Source of the DNA: Bacillota bacterium
Lineage (GTDB): Bacteria; Bacillota; Clostridia; Christensenellales; UBA1242
Assembly: GCA_009780625.1 (NCBI GenBank)
Contig: WQZR01000059.1
Coordinates: forward strand, 1 to 6,124
DNA: 6,124 nucleotides
Direction of reading: 5' to 3'
The translations under genes were made by a program, and so were the position numbers. Positions 1 to 4,836 of this stretch are shown piece by piece. How positions within the stretch are numbered: the first letter of the stretch is position 1; every line of letters starts with the position of its first letter. Below the pieces are notes generated by a model that did no database searches, was not told where the DNA came from, and saw nothing but the letters and a program-made list of their open reading frames with translations.

Positions 1-171
1 ATTTAGTCTTTCCTTGATTTGTGCCATTATTCCTTGAATTTCTTTGCTTTTTTCTTTTAGCCAACCTAGTATGTTTGTAGATTTTATATGAGAAATAGCG
101 TCATCATTGTGCGCTGCATATTGGACTTTAAGTTTTCTTTGAGGTTTAAGGCCTTTCTCGAACATTTTCAT
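1..171 (-). CDS. Hypothetical protein, partial (C-terminus off the left edge)
   Basis: This open frame runs for 57 codons from ATG at 171 to the window edge without a stop. It begins MKMFEKGLKPQRKLKV and continues with a basic, helix-prone stretch containing HNDDAISHIK and GWLKEKSKEIQG. I recognise no family. No Shine-Dalgarno precedes it. A TATAAT hexamer lies at 186-191 on the same strand, which would give a leader of only about 8 nt. A second in-frame ATG at 165 could also be the start. It points away from the RAYT gene, and the REP cluster begins about 60 bp upstream of it. It is too short in this window for a functional call; that it is a gene at all is inferred from the open frame and the upstream -10-like box. 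Confidence 0.55.
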   Translation of the reverse strand, partial: MKMFEKGLKPQRKLKVQYAAHNDDAISHIKSTNILGWLKEKSKEIQGIMAQIKERLN

Positions 172-185
172 ATTTTTCTATTACT

Positions 186-191
186 ATTATA
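186..191 (-). promoter_or_regulatory. Possible -10 box for the leftmost gene
   Basis: A perfect TATAAT on the minus strand sits 14 nt before ATG 171. No good -35 hexamer is visible at 16-18 nt spacing (the best is TAGATT), so it is weak on its own in such AT-rich DNA. Confidence 0.3.
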
Positions 192-229
192 TATTATTCA
201 TCGAAAAAAATCTAGTCCTTGATTTGATT

Positions 230-256
230 CGGGTCGCAACGGAGTGCGACCCCTAC
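230..256 (-). repeat. REP palindrome, 27-nt form, upstream of the RAYT
   Basis: Read on the minus strand it starts with the GTAG head, then a 7-bp stem GGGTCGC/GCGACCC around an 8-nt loop (AACGGAGT on the plus strand). The same loop recurs in the copy at 943-969, so these two bracket the RAYT gene. Strand here is that of the GTAG head. Confidence 0.9.
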
Positions 257-293
257 GTTTGTGTTGGTTGTTTAATTACAGACATTTCAAAGG

Positions 294-339
294 CGGGTCG
301 CCCGAGGGAGATTCGGGCAGCCCAACGGTCAGCCCCTAC
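294..339 (-). repeat. Composite REP: partial unit followed by a diverged full unit
   Basis: Positions 294-313 keep only the distal half of a unit (CGGGTCGCCC). Positions 314-339 are a full-length 26-nt unit with altered stems (GGGCAG and CAGCCC in place of GGGTCG and CGACCC) but an intact CTAC (GTAG on minus). A second perfect palindrome, GCCCGA (300-305) and TCGGGC (313-318), joins the two halves. Confidence 0.8.
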
Positions 340-341
340 AT

Positions 342-367
342 CGGGTCGCCCAACGGTCGACCCCTAC
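342..367 (-). repeat. REP palindrome, 26-nt form, tandem with the previous unit
   Basis: This is a consensus copy: CGGGTCG, then CCCAACGGT, then CGACCCCTAC on the plus strand. It lies exactly 28 nt after the start of the unit at 314, so the two form a head-to-tail dimer with a short AT spacer. It ends 45 nt before the preferred RAYT start, and its CTACAAT tail resembles a -10 box. Confidence 0.9.
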
Positions 368-412
368 AATATGATTTGTTTTATAGAACAAATGTGCCAT
401 AATGATATACAT

Positions 413-907
413 ATGAATGGAAGAGTGAGAAAAGATATTCGTTTAAATAAATTCGATTATAGCCAGCCCTATTATTATTTTGTGACAATTTGCGTAAAAG
501 ACAAGCACCCAATTTTGAGCAAGGTTGTGACGGAAGAGATTGTAGGGGTCGACCGTTGGGCGACCCGTGTTAATTTGTTACCTCTCGGAGGAATTATAGA
601 AAACAATATAAATTATATAAACAAAAGTTTTAACGATAGAAAGATTGATTCATATATTATTATGCCAAACCACATTCATTTGATTATTCAGATACTACAC
701 AACGGGTCGCCCAACGGTCGACCCCTACATGGTCAGATAATCTCATCATTTAAACAAGCTTGCCATAAGCAAGCAGGCTACAAATTTTTCCAACGCAACT
801 ATTACGAGCACATAATTCGAAATGAAACCTCACTAAATGAGATAAGGCAATATATTCAAAATAACCCAATAAACTGGCTCACAGATAATTATTACGTTTC
901 ACCGTAG
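413..907 (+). CDS. REP-associated tyrosine transposase (RAYT, IS200-like Y1 transposase)
   Basis: This is a single-strand DNA transposase of the HUH/Y1 family that in other bacteria recognises and spreads REP palindromes. From ATG 413 the protein has 164 residues, close to the roughly 165 of E. coli TnpA-REP. Visible family marks are YFVTICVKDK near residue 22, the HUH motif in MPNHIHLII (His87, His89), YYEHIIRNE near 130, and RQYIQNNPINW, where Tyr147 is the likely nucleophile by family comparison. Two REP units lie inside the frame: VGVDRWATR at 44-52 and GSPNGRPLH at 98-106. The second sits just after the HUH strand. The stop TAG at 905 is itself part of a REP-like GTAGGGG. The frame stays open back to 224 through REP copies, so ATG 371, 392 or even 224 are alternative starts. 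I prefer 413 because family similarity begins there; no start has a Shine-Dalgarno. The gene is flanked by REPs on both sides, as typical for RAYTs. Confidence 0.9.
   Translation: MNGRVRKDIRLNKFDYSQPYYYFVTICVKDKHPILSKVVTEEIVGVDRWATRVNLLPLGGIIENNINYINKSFNDRKIDSYIIMPNHIHLIIQILHNGSPNGRPLHGQIISSFKQACHKQAGYKFFQRNYYEHIIRNETSLNEIRQYIQNNPINWLTDNYYVSP
542..567 (+). repeat. REP palindrome inside the RAYT reading frame (GTAG forward)
   Basis: This is a perfect 26-nt consensus unit, GTAGGGGTCGACC then GTTGGGCGACCCG, inverted relative to most copies. It is read in the RAYT frame as VGVDRWATR, the same peptide register as the copy inside glmS at 4013-4038. Confidence 0.92.
703..728 (-). repeat. REP palindrome inside the RAYT reading frame (opposite orientation)
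   Basis: This perfect 26-nt unit has its GTAG head on the minus strand. It is identical in sequence to 342-367 and is the exact inverse of 542-567. It is translated as GSPNGRPL after the MPNHIHLIIQIL segment. Together with 542-567 it forms an inverted pair about 135 bp apart within the gene. Confidence 0.92.
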
Positions 908-930
908 GGGGTTCGATACGCGTCGACCGA
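904..930 (+). repeat. Decayed REP-like palindrome supplying the RAYT stop codon
   Basis: GTAGGGGGTTCGATACGCG followed by TCGACC keeps the GTAG head and a stem (GGTTCGA with TCGACC) but has a different loop. Its head provides the TAG stop of the RAYT gene (905-907). It faces the copy at 943-969, giving an inverted pair like a bipartite BIME. Confidence 0.55.
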
Positions 931-942
931 GAGTTATTACTA

Positions 943-969
943 CGGGTCGCAACGGAGCGCGACCCCTAC
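943..969 (-). repeat. REP palindrome, 27-nt form, downstream of the RAYT
   Basis: The stem is GGGTCGC/GCGACCC with loop AACGGAGC, one base different from the 230-256 copy, and an intact CTAC end. It closes the RAYT-REP unit on its right side. Confidence 0.9.
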
Positions 970-985
970 AGAATGGGAATTAAAC

Positions 986-1015
986 TTGATTTTGGAAATT
1001 CCGATTTGTTAGAAT
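986..1015 (+). promoter_or_regulatory. Promoter of the winged-helix regulator, likely leaderless
   Basis: TTGATT at 986-991 and TAGAAT at 1010-1015 are separated by 18 nt. Only six bases (ATAGGT) lie between the -10 box and ATG 1022, so transcription would start at or next to the A of the start codon. Confidence 0.6.
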
Positions 1016-1021
1016 ATAGGT

Positions 1022-1330
1022 ATGGAAAACACTACTACGAAAATTGTTAGAATTTTGGAAGATGAAATTATTTCGGGTAAATTGCCAGAAGGCGAATATC
1101 TTTATTCTACTCGTGAAATTATGAATCGTTTTAGTACATCTGAAAAAACAGCGAGACGTGTTGTTTATCTTTTTCATGCTACTGAGTTGTTGGAGACAGA
1201 AAGAGGAAAAGGGCTGCGTATTGCTATGGGTGCAAGAGATTTTGTTTTGGAATATCGCAGGAGAGCATGGCATGAAAAGTTTGACGAGCTGGCAAAAGAA
1301 GCGGAATTGCTTGAGATTGAAGGGGAATAA
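1022..1330 (+). CDS. Small GntR-family (YtrA-like) winged-helix transcriptional regulator
   Basis: The 102-residue protein is essentially a GntR DNA-binding domain. Residues about 5-70 carry the family pattern: IVRILEDEIISGKLPEGEYL, STREIMNRFSTSEKTARRVVY as the helix-turn-helix, and LLETERGKGLRIA as the wing. The tail (ARDFVLEYRRRAWHEKFDELAKEAELLEI) is a short helical extension like that of YtrA-type repressors, which lack a large ligand-binding domain. Such repressors commonly control a neighbouring ABC transporter, but none lies in this window, so the target is unknown. ATG 1022 is chosen because the family similarity starts at once and a promoter ends six bases upstream; there is no Shine-Dalgarno. 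It converges on the lipoprotein gene and shares its terminator. The family call is firm, the regulated process is not. Confidence 0.85.
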   Translation: MENTTTKIVRILEDEIISGKLPEGEYLYSTREIMNRFSTSEKTARRVVYLFHATELLETERGKGLRIAMGARDFVLEYRRRAWHEKFDELAKEAELLEIEGE

Positions 1331-1353
1331 AAAATCAGCCGATGGCTGATTTT
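1331..1353. terminator. Bidirectional intrinsic terminator between convergent genes
   Basis: AAAATCAGCC and GGCTGATTTT form a 10-bp stem with a 3-nt GAT loop. T-runs follow on both strands: T7 on the plus strand at 1350-1356 and the A-run at 1329-1334 on the minus. It starts right after the regulator stop and lies 11 nt beyond the lipoprotein stop. Confidence 0.92.
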
Positions 1354-1363
1354 TTTATTCACA

Positions 1364-2173
1364 TTAATCTAGTACCATCACGCGAACGAATGGGTCGCCG
1401 TAGAAGTCTAAATCGTCGAAGTCGTACCAGAAGATTGTTATTGTTTCATCGTAGATATGATAGAAGATTTCTGCATTTGCAAACACACTTCTTACAAAAC
1501 CGTTATCTGGACCATATCTTATGATGTCTGAGTTTACATGTGTGAACCAGATTTCATCATATTCTTCATTGAACTCGTCTGATGCAAATCTTAGAGTTTC
1601 GTTGAATGTGCTTAGTCCGTGAACTTCTGGACGAACAGTCATCCAGTTTGTGCTGATGAAAAGCGCATTGTTAATTGTTGGAAACAGTGCTCTTAGAGTT
1701 ATATCGTCCCAAATTGTCCAGAATGCATAGTATATAAAATCATCCCAAAATTCATCTGCATATTCTCCTATTCCATAGAAGTATCCATCGCCCCAGTCGT
1801 AGTAGAAGTCGTCAACGAAATACCAAAAGTCGAAGTACCAATCTAGTGCCCAATATGTGTCCCATTGTGTTGCTTCGTAGTAATCAAATGCATCTAGAAC
1901 TTCGTCTAAATACTCTGATGGAACAAGATAGTCCAGCCAAATATAGTTATATTCGATATACCAGTTTACGTCGTCTTGAAGTATTTGAGCGTGAAGTTCA
2001 ACTTCTGTTTGAATACGCTCAGCCTGTGTCCATCTCCATGCACCTTGAAGTTCTGGATATGGTCCAGTGTAGCCGCCGCCACCTCCTCCACCGCCGCCAC
2101 CGCACGCTGCAAGCACAATTGCAAACATTGGAATTATTGCAATCAGCGTTAATAGCTTTTTGAATTTTTTCAT
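1364..2173 (-). CDS. Putative lipoprotein, Gly10 after the lipobox, acidic and aromatic-rich
   Basis: The 269-residue product starts MKKFKKLLTL, continues with a hydrophobic signal segment and a lipobox LAAC with Cys24 as the lipidated residue. It should therefore be exported and membrane-anchored. Cys24 is followed by ten glycines (25-34), a flexible tether seen in many lipoproteins. The rest is very unusual: residues 54-160 contain no Lys or Arg, the mature chain has no Lys at all, and about 47 Asp/Glu face 8 Arg. There are 15 Trp (all TGG) and dense Tyr/Phe, with runs such as WYFDFWYFVDDFYYDWGDG. I recognise no domain. ATG 2173 is preferred over ATG 2179 because AAGGGG lies 8 nt before it (2 nt before 2179). 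It has its own promoter and ends at the shared terminator. The lipoprotein call is firm; the function is unknown. Confidence 0.85.
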   Translation of the reverse strand: MKKFKKLLTLIAIIPMFAIVLAACGGGGGGGGGGYTGPYPELQGAWRWTQAERIQTEVELHAQILQDDVNWYIEYNYIWLDYLVPSEYLDEVLDAFDYYEATQWDTYWALDWYFDFWYFVDDFYYDWGDGYFYGIGEYADEFWDDFIYYAFWTIWDDITLRALFPTINNALFISTNWMTVRPEVHGLSTFNETLRFASDEFNEEYDEIWFTHVNSDIIRYGPDNGFVRSVFANAEIFYHIYDETITIFWYDFDDLDFYGDPFVRVMVLD

Positions 2174-2180
2174 ATTCATT

Positions 2181-2188
2181 TCCCCTTT
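2181..2188 (-). promoter_or_regulatory. Shine-Dalgarno of the lipoprotein gene
   Basis: AAAGGGGA on the minus strand partly matches the complement of the 16S tail seen in this same window (CACCTCCTT). It decides the start: 8 nt of spacing to ATG 2173 versus 2 nt to ATG 2179. Confidence 0.75.
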
Positions 2189-2220
2189 ATATATAATGTT
2201 CAAGTATAACATCATTCGGA

Positions 2221-2249
2221 GATATAACCCAATCAAAAATAGAAGTCAA
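2221..2249 (-). promoter_or_regulatory. Promoter of the lipoprotein gene
   Basis: TTGACT at 2244-2249 and TATATC at 2221-2226 are separated by 17 nt. Transcription would start near 2214, giving a leader of about 40 nt that holds the Shine-Dalgarno. The -35 box lies inside the left arm of the inverted repeat at 2238-2311. Confidence 0.5.
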
Positions 2250-2311
2250 AGTAGTTTTAATCTAATCCTCAGTTCCTTCGTCATAGGCTTAAAACTATCT
2301 TTACTTCTATT
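2238..2311 (-). terminator. Long inverted repeat, probable glmS terminator
   Basis: The arms 2238-2260 and 2289-2311 are 23 nt each and match at 20 of 23 positions, around a 28-nt loop. On the minus strand the structure begins 5 nt after the glmS stop and is followed by TTTTT, as expected of a terminator, though the stem is long and AT-rich. The near-perfect arms could also mark a small mobile inverted repeat. Confidence 0.6.
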
Positions 2312-2316
2312 CTGAC

Positions 2317-4212
2317 TTATTCAACAGTCACACTCTTAGCGAGGTTGCGGGGTTTGTCTGGGTCTATTCCCCTTTGCTTTGAAAAATAGTATGCGAAGTT
2401 GAACATTGGAATGACTGAGAGTATTGGGATTAGGTCGTGCATTACATTTCTAATTTCAATAAAGTCGTCGACCACTGCGTTGTCTTTAAGTTCGGTGAAG
2501 GGACTGATTACAATTGTCTTTGCGCCGCGGGCTTTCACTTCATAGACTGCGTTCATTGTTTTGTCTTTAATTTTGGGGTCTGTGATGATTGCACACACCA
2601 CAGACTTTGACTCAATGAGTGCAATTGTTCCGTGTTTTAGTTCCCCTGCTTGATATGCCTCACTGTGAATATAGCTGATTTCTTTAAGTTTTAAGCTGGC
2701 TTCTTTGCTTGTGGCATAGTCTGCAAGTCTTCCTATAAAGAATATGTTTTTAACTTTTTTATACTTTTCGACGAGTTCTTTGATTTGGGTTGTGTTTTCT
2801 TGCAGGCGTTTGGCTTCGGCGAAGAATGGTTCGAGGCAATTGACGCACGTGTCGCCCGTAAGTAGATTAAACGCGAAGGCTTGGCTTGTGAAAGATTTTG
2901 TTGCGGCAACGGCGACTTCTTTGCCGGCGTTTATGTTTATGACTTCATCTGAAAGGTTGGCTAGTGTTGAGTTTGGGTTGTTTGTGATGGTGATTATTTT
3001 TGCACCTTGTTTTTTGAACAATTCCGCTGCGGCGATTGTGTCGGCAGTTTCGCCAGATTGGGAGACAAATATTGCTGCGACTTTGTGAGGGTCGCCCTCG
3101 AGTGCGACCCCTACATGTTCCATGTATCTTAGCTCGCTGGCGACTTCTGCGACTACTTGTTTGCCTAGGTTCTTTTCAATATAGTGTTTTCCTAGAAGGC
3201 AGGCGTGGTATGCGGTTCCACAGGCGGAGAGATAGATTGTGTCGGCCGTTTTTAGGAATTCGTTTACGCGTTTAAATTGCTCTGTGTCTTTGGACTCTAG
3301 GGTTGCTCTGAGGCTTTTTTCGATTTCGTTGATTTCTTTTTTCATGAAGTGAGGATAACCGTCTTTGCTGGGTTGTTGTTTTGCTTGGATGGGTTGGAAG
3401 AGCGGGTCGCCCTTAGGTGCGACCCCTTCGCCTGTGCTTTCGTAAATTTTTATAGCGTTATCGTCGAGGGTGGCGATTTCGCCGGGTTTGAGGCGATAGA
3501 TTTGGGAGTTGGCGGGAAGGGCGGCTTCGTCGCTTGTTACAACAAATGTAGAGGTCGCATCACCATGCGAACCAACAATAAGCGGTGGGTTGTTTGTTGT
3601 TGCAAAAATTGTGTTTGGGACGTCTTCGGAGAGAATTGCAAGTGCATATGCACCTTTTAGTTTTTTGCTTACATTATATATAGCCTCCAAAGTCATGTCC
3701 TTATTCTCTCGGGTTAGGATGTCTATAAAACCTTCTTCGAATTCGTCGACTGTAAATTGTGAGTCCCACAGTTTGCTGTATTCTTCTTCGAGAAGTGCGG
3801 CTATGACCTCGCTGTCTGTTTCGCTTTGGAAAATAAAACGGTTTTCGAGTTCTGTTTTGAACTCTTTATAGTTTTCGATGATACCGTTGTGGGCAACAAC
3901 AAAACGACCTTGTTTGAAAGGGTGGCTGTTTTTGCTGGCGGGTTTACCATGCGTTGCCCAACGGGTGTGAGCGATGACGGCGTTATAGTCTAGCGGGTCG
4001 CTCAACGGACATCGGGTCGCCCAACGGTCGACCCCTGCCTTGGCTTCGAGTGAGGCAACCATGCCTTTTTGTTTTGTTACTTTGATTCTTTGCAGTTCAT
4101 TAAAGAAAGCAATGCCTGCACTGTCGTAGCCTCTGTATTCTAGAGCTTTAAGCCCGTCTATTGCATTTTTGAGAACGTCTCCGCGTCCAACTTCACCATA
4201 TATTCCACACAT
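2317..4212 (-). CDS. glmS: Glutamine--fructose-6-phosphate aminotransferase (isomerizing), with in-frame REP insertions
   Basis: This cytoplasmic enzyme makes glucosamine-6-phosphate from fructose-6-phosphate and glutamine, the first step towards UDP-GlcNAc for the cell wall. The 631 residues show an N-terminal glutaminase domain: Cys2 nucleophile in MCGIYGEVG, RGYDSAGI at 27-34, HTRWATHGKP at 82-91, AHNGIIENY at 107-115, SETDSEV at 130-136. Two SIS sugar-isomerase domains follow: SACGTAYHA near 329, SQSGETADT near 384, then GRLADYATSKEASLKLKE near 494 and the family C-terminus DKPRNLAKSVTVE. Extra peptides correspond to REP units: AGVDRWATRCPLSDP (59-73), EGVAPKGDP (262-270) and VGVALEGDP (367-375), plus a likely decayed one, GSHGDATST (about 214-222). 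All catalytic motifs remain, so the enzyme is probably active. There is no Shine-Dalgarno and no room for a glmS ribozyme upstream: a terminator ends about 25 bp before the start. Confidence 0.97.
   Translation of the reverse strand: MCGIYGEVGRGDVLKNAIDGLKALEYRGYDSAGIAFFNELQRIKVTKQKGMVASLEAKAGVDRWATRCPLSDPLDYNAVIAHTRWATHGKPASKNSHPFKQGRFVVAHNGIIENYKEFKTELENRFIFQSETDSEVIAALLEEEYSKLWDSQFTVDEFEEGFIDILTRENKDMTLEAIYNVSKKLKGAYALAILSEDVPNTIFATTNNPPLIVGSHGDATSTFVVTSDEAALPANSQIYRLKPGEIATLDDNAIKIYESTGEGVAPKGDPLFQPIQAKQQPSKDGYPHFMKKEINEIEKSLRATLESKDTEQFKRVNEFLKTADTIYLSACGTAYHACLLGKHYIEKNLGKQVVAEVASELRYMEHVGVALEGDPHKVAAIFVSQSGETADTIAAAELFKKQGAKIITITNNPNSTLANLSDEVININAGKEVAVAATKSFTSQAFAFNLLTGDTCVNCLEPFFAEAKRLQENTTQIKELVEKYKKVKNIFFIGRLADYATSKEASLKLKEISYIHSEAYQAGELKHGTIALIESKSVVCAIITDPKIKDKTMNAVYEVKARGAKTIVISPFTELKDNAVVDDFIEIRNVMHDLIPILSVIPMFNFAYYFSKQRGIDPDKPRNLAKSVTVE
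3088..3114 (-). repeat. REP palindrome within glmS (first SIS domain)
   Basis: The 27-nt unit has stem GGGTCGC/GCGACCC, loop CCTCGAGT and an intact GTAG head on the coding strand. It is read as VGVALEGDP, residues 367-375, in the loop before the SQSGETADT substrate-binding motif, where other GlmS proteins are several residues shorter. Confidence 0.88.
3403..3429 (-). repeat. REP palindrome within glmS (inter-domain linker), head mutated to GAAG
   Basis: Stem GGGTCGC/GCGACCC with loop CCTTAGGT, the same loop as the intergenic copy at 5372-5398. It encodes EGVAPKGDP, residues 262-270, in the variable linker between glutaminase and isomerase domains. The GTAG head is changed to GAAG. Confidence 0.88.
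3548..3573 (+). repeat. Diverged REP-like unit within glmS, opposite orientation
   Basis: GTAGAGGTCGC then eight loop bases then GCGAACC matches the REP head and stems with one change in each arm. It is read from the coding strand as GSHGDATST, the same register as GSPNGRPLH in the RAYT. GlmS homologues are only about two residues shorter here, so it may be an old, remodelled copy or a chance match. Confidence 0.5.
3994..4038 (-). repeat. Partial plus full REP tandem within glmS (glutaminase domain), head mutated to GCAG
   Basis: A full 26-nt consensus unit lies at 4013-4038 (CTAC end changed to CTGC), next to a truncated unit at 3994-4012 (CGGGTCGCTCAACGG plus CAT spacer). The spacing is 19 nt, which equals the 28-nt tandem period seen at 314/342 minus 9. 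Together they add 45 nt, exactly 15 codons (AGVDRWATRCPLSDP), just before the HTRWATHGKP motif. Confidence 0.9.
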
Positions 4213-4216
4213 ATAT

Positions 4217-4222
4217 ATTGTA
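4217..4222 (-). promoter_or_regulatory. Probable -10 box of glmS
   Basis: TACAAT on the minus strand lies 4 nt before ATG 4212, with overlapping TATACA as an alternative. No convincing -35 is visible because the terminator of the upstream gene occupies that region. The position suggests a leaderless or near-leaderless mRNA. Confidence 0.45.
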
Positions 4223-4237
4223 TATGTGCCGTGAACG

Positions 4238-4258
4238 AAAAAAGCGACTTTCGTCGCT
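4238..4258 (-). terminator. Intrinsic terminator of the 141-aa protein gene
   Basis: On the minus strand AGCGAC and GTCGCT form the stem around a GAAA tetraloop, followed by TTTTTT. It lies about 20 nt after the TAG stop at 4279. Confidence 0.9.
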
Positions 4259-4278
4259 CTTTTCCTGTCCTCGCTGGC

Positions 4279-4704
4279 CTAGGCATTCAGCAAGTCTTCG
4301 ATATCTTTTTTAGCTTCTGCTTTCCATCCTGCCTCAAGCTTTTGTCTTTTTGCAGCACGTTCTTCTCTCATTTTTTCTTCTCTAACTTTTTGTTCTGCTT
4401 CTTGTCTTTCTAAAGTTTTCAACATTTCTGGTGAAAGCCCTGCTCTGAAAGCTTCTAAGTGGTCTGAAGCAAGTTTTGATTCTGGTCTTGCTGCTTTTTC
4501 GTCTGCAAACAATCCTTCGAAATCTCTATATGCAAGATGTTTCTTTTTAAGTTCTGCCGCACGCTCTTTCACTGCACTGTCCACAACCATCTTAATAACT
4601 TGCTCTATGTTTGCATCTCCAAGTTGTTCTTTTATTTCACGTAATCTTTTGATTAAATCTATATCAAATTGTGTTTCTTTGCTTAGTTCTTTTTTGTCTA
4701 ACAT
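4279..4704 (-). CDS. Charged helical (coiled-coil-like) hypothetical protein
   Basis: The product has 141 residues beginning MLDKKELSKETQFDIDLIK. It is almost all helix-forming and highly charged. Residues about 92-135 (MLKTLERQEAEQKVREEK and onwards) look like a continuous charged helix or coiled coil. There is no signal peptide, no membrane segment and no cysteine, so it is probably cytoplasmic. I recognise no family. The start at 4704 is supported by AAGGGGG six bases upstream and by a strong promoter; the frame is open to 4740, but those codons lie in the promoter region. It stands alone between its own promoter and terminator. A scaffold or nucleic-acid-associated role would be a guess. 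Confidence 0.8.
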   Translation of the reverse strand: MLDKKELSKETQFDIDLIKRLREIKEQLGDANIEQVIKMVVDSAVKERAAELKKKHLAYRDFEGLFADEKAARPESKLASDHLEAFRAGLSPEMLKTLERQEAEQKVREEKMREERAAKRQKLEAGWKAEAKKDIEDLLNA

Positions 4705-4710
4705 TTTAAG

Positions 4711-4717
4711 CCCCCTT
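4711..4717 (-). promoter_or_regulatory. Shine-Dalgarno of the 141-aa protein gene
   Basis: AAGGGGG on the minus strand lies 6 nt before ATG 4704. It selects this start over the upstream in-frame ATG codons at 4731 and 4740. Confidence 0.75.
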
Positions 4718-4731
4718 GTGTTTATACCCAT

Positions 4732-4760
4732 GTTATACACCCATTAGCCCTATTTGTCAA
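4732..4760 (-). promoter_or_regulatory. Strong sigma-70-type promoter of the 141-aa protein gene
   Basis: A perfect TTGACA at 4755-4760 is followed, after 17 nt, by TATAAC at 4732-4737. The predicted start near 4725 gives a leader of about 20 nt with the Shine-Dalgarno. Confidence 0.8.
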
Positions 4761-4797
4761 TATATAACCCTGTTTTTGAAGGGGCAATATTTGGCAT

Positions 4798-4822
4798 AAA
4801 AAAACGGCGTTTTTGCCGTTTT
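4798..4822 (-). terminator. Intrinsic terminator of the 98-aa protein gene
   Basis: AAAACGGC (4801-4808) and GCCGTTTT (4815-4822) pair around a 6-nt loop, followed on the minus strand by a run of seven T. It begins 14 nt after the TAA at 4837. Confidence 0.92.
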
Positions 4823-4836
4823 CTTTGCTTGTTTGT

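Noticed and set aside
230..367. CRISPR array, suggested by repeated units of 26-28 nt
   Set aside because: The units are palindromic, irregularly spaced, in both orientations and inside genes, with no unique spacers of constant length.
980..1273. Open frames antisense to the regulator and others antisense to glmS and the lipoprotein
   Set aside because: They overlap strongly supported genes, have no family similarity and mirror the codon use of the opposite strand.
1392..1400. A REP unit in the lipoprotein gene (GGGTCGCCG, coding YGDP)
   Set aside because: Only one half-stem is present, with no matching second arm or GTAG head; best explained by chance.
2835..2862. Possible REP remnant in glmS around GTGTCGCCCGTAA
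   Set aside because: The match is limited to a few bases and no palindrome can be formed.
4213..4240. A glmS ribozyme or long riboswitch leader upstream of glmS
   Set aside because: Only about 25 nt separate the upstream gene's terminator from ATG 4212, too short for such an element, and the -10 box fills part of it.
4231..4413. A plus-strand frame with a Phe/Ser/Cys-rich hydrophobic end that could mimic a membrane peptide
   Set aside because: It starts in the terminator and is antisense to the Lys/Glu-rich end of the 141-aa protein, which explains its composition.
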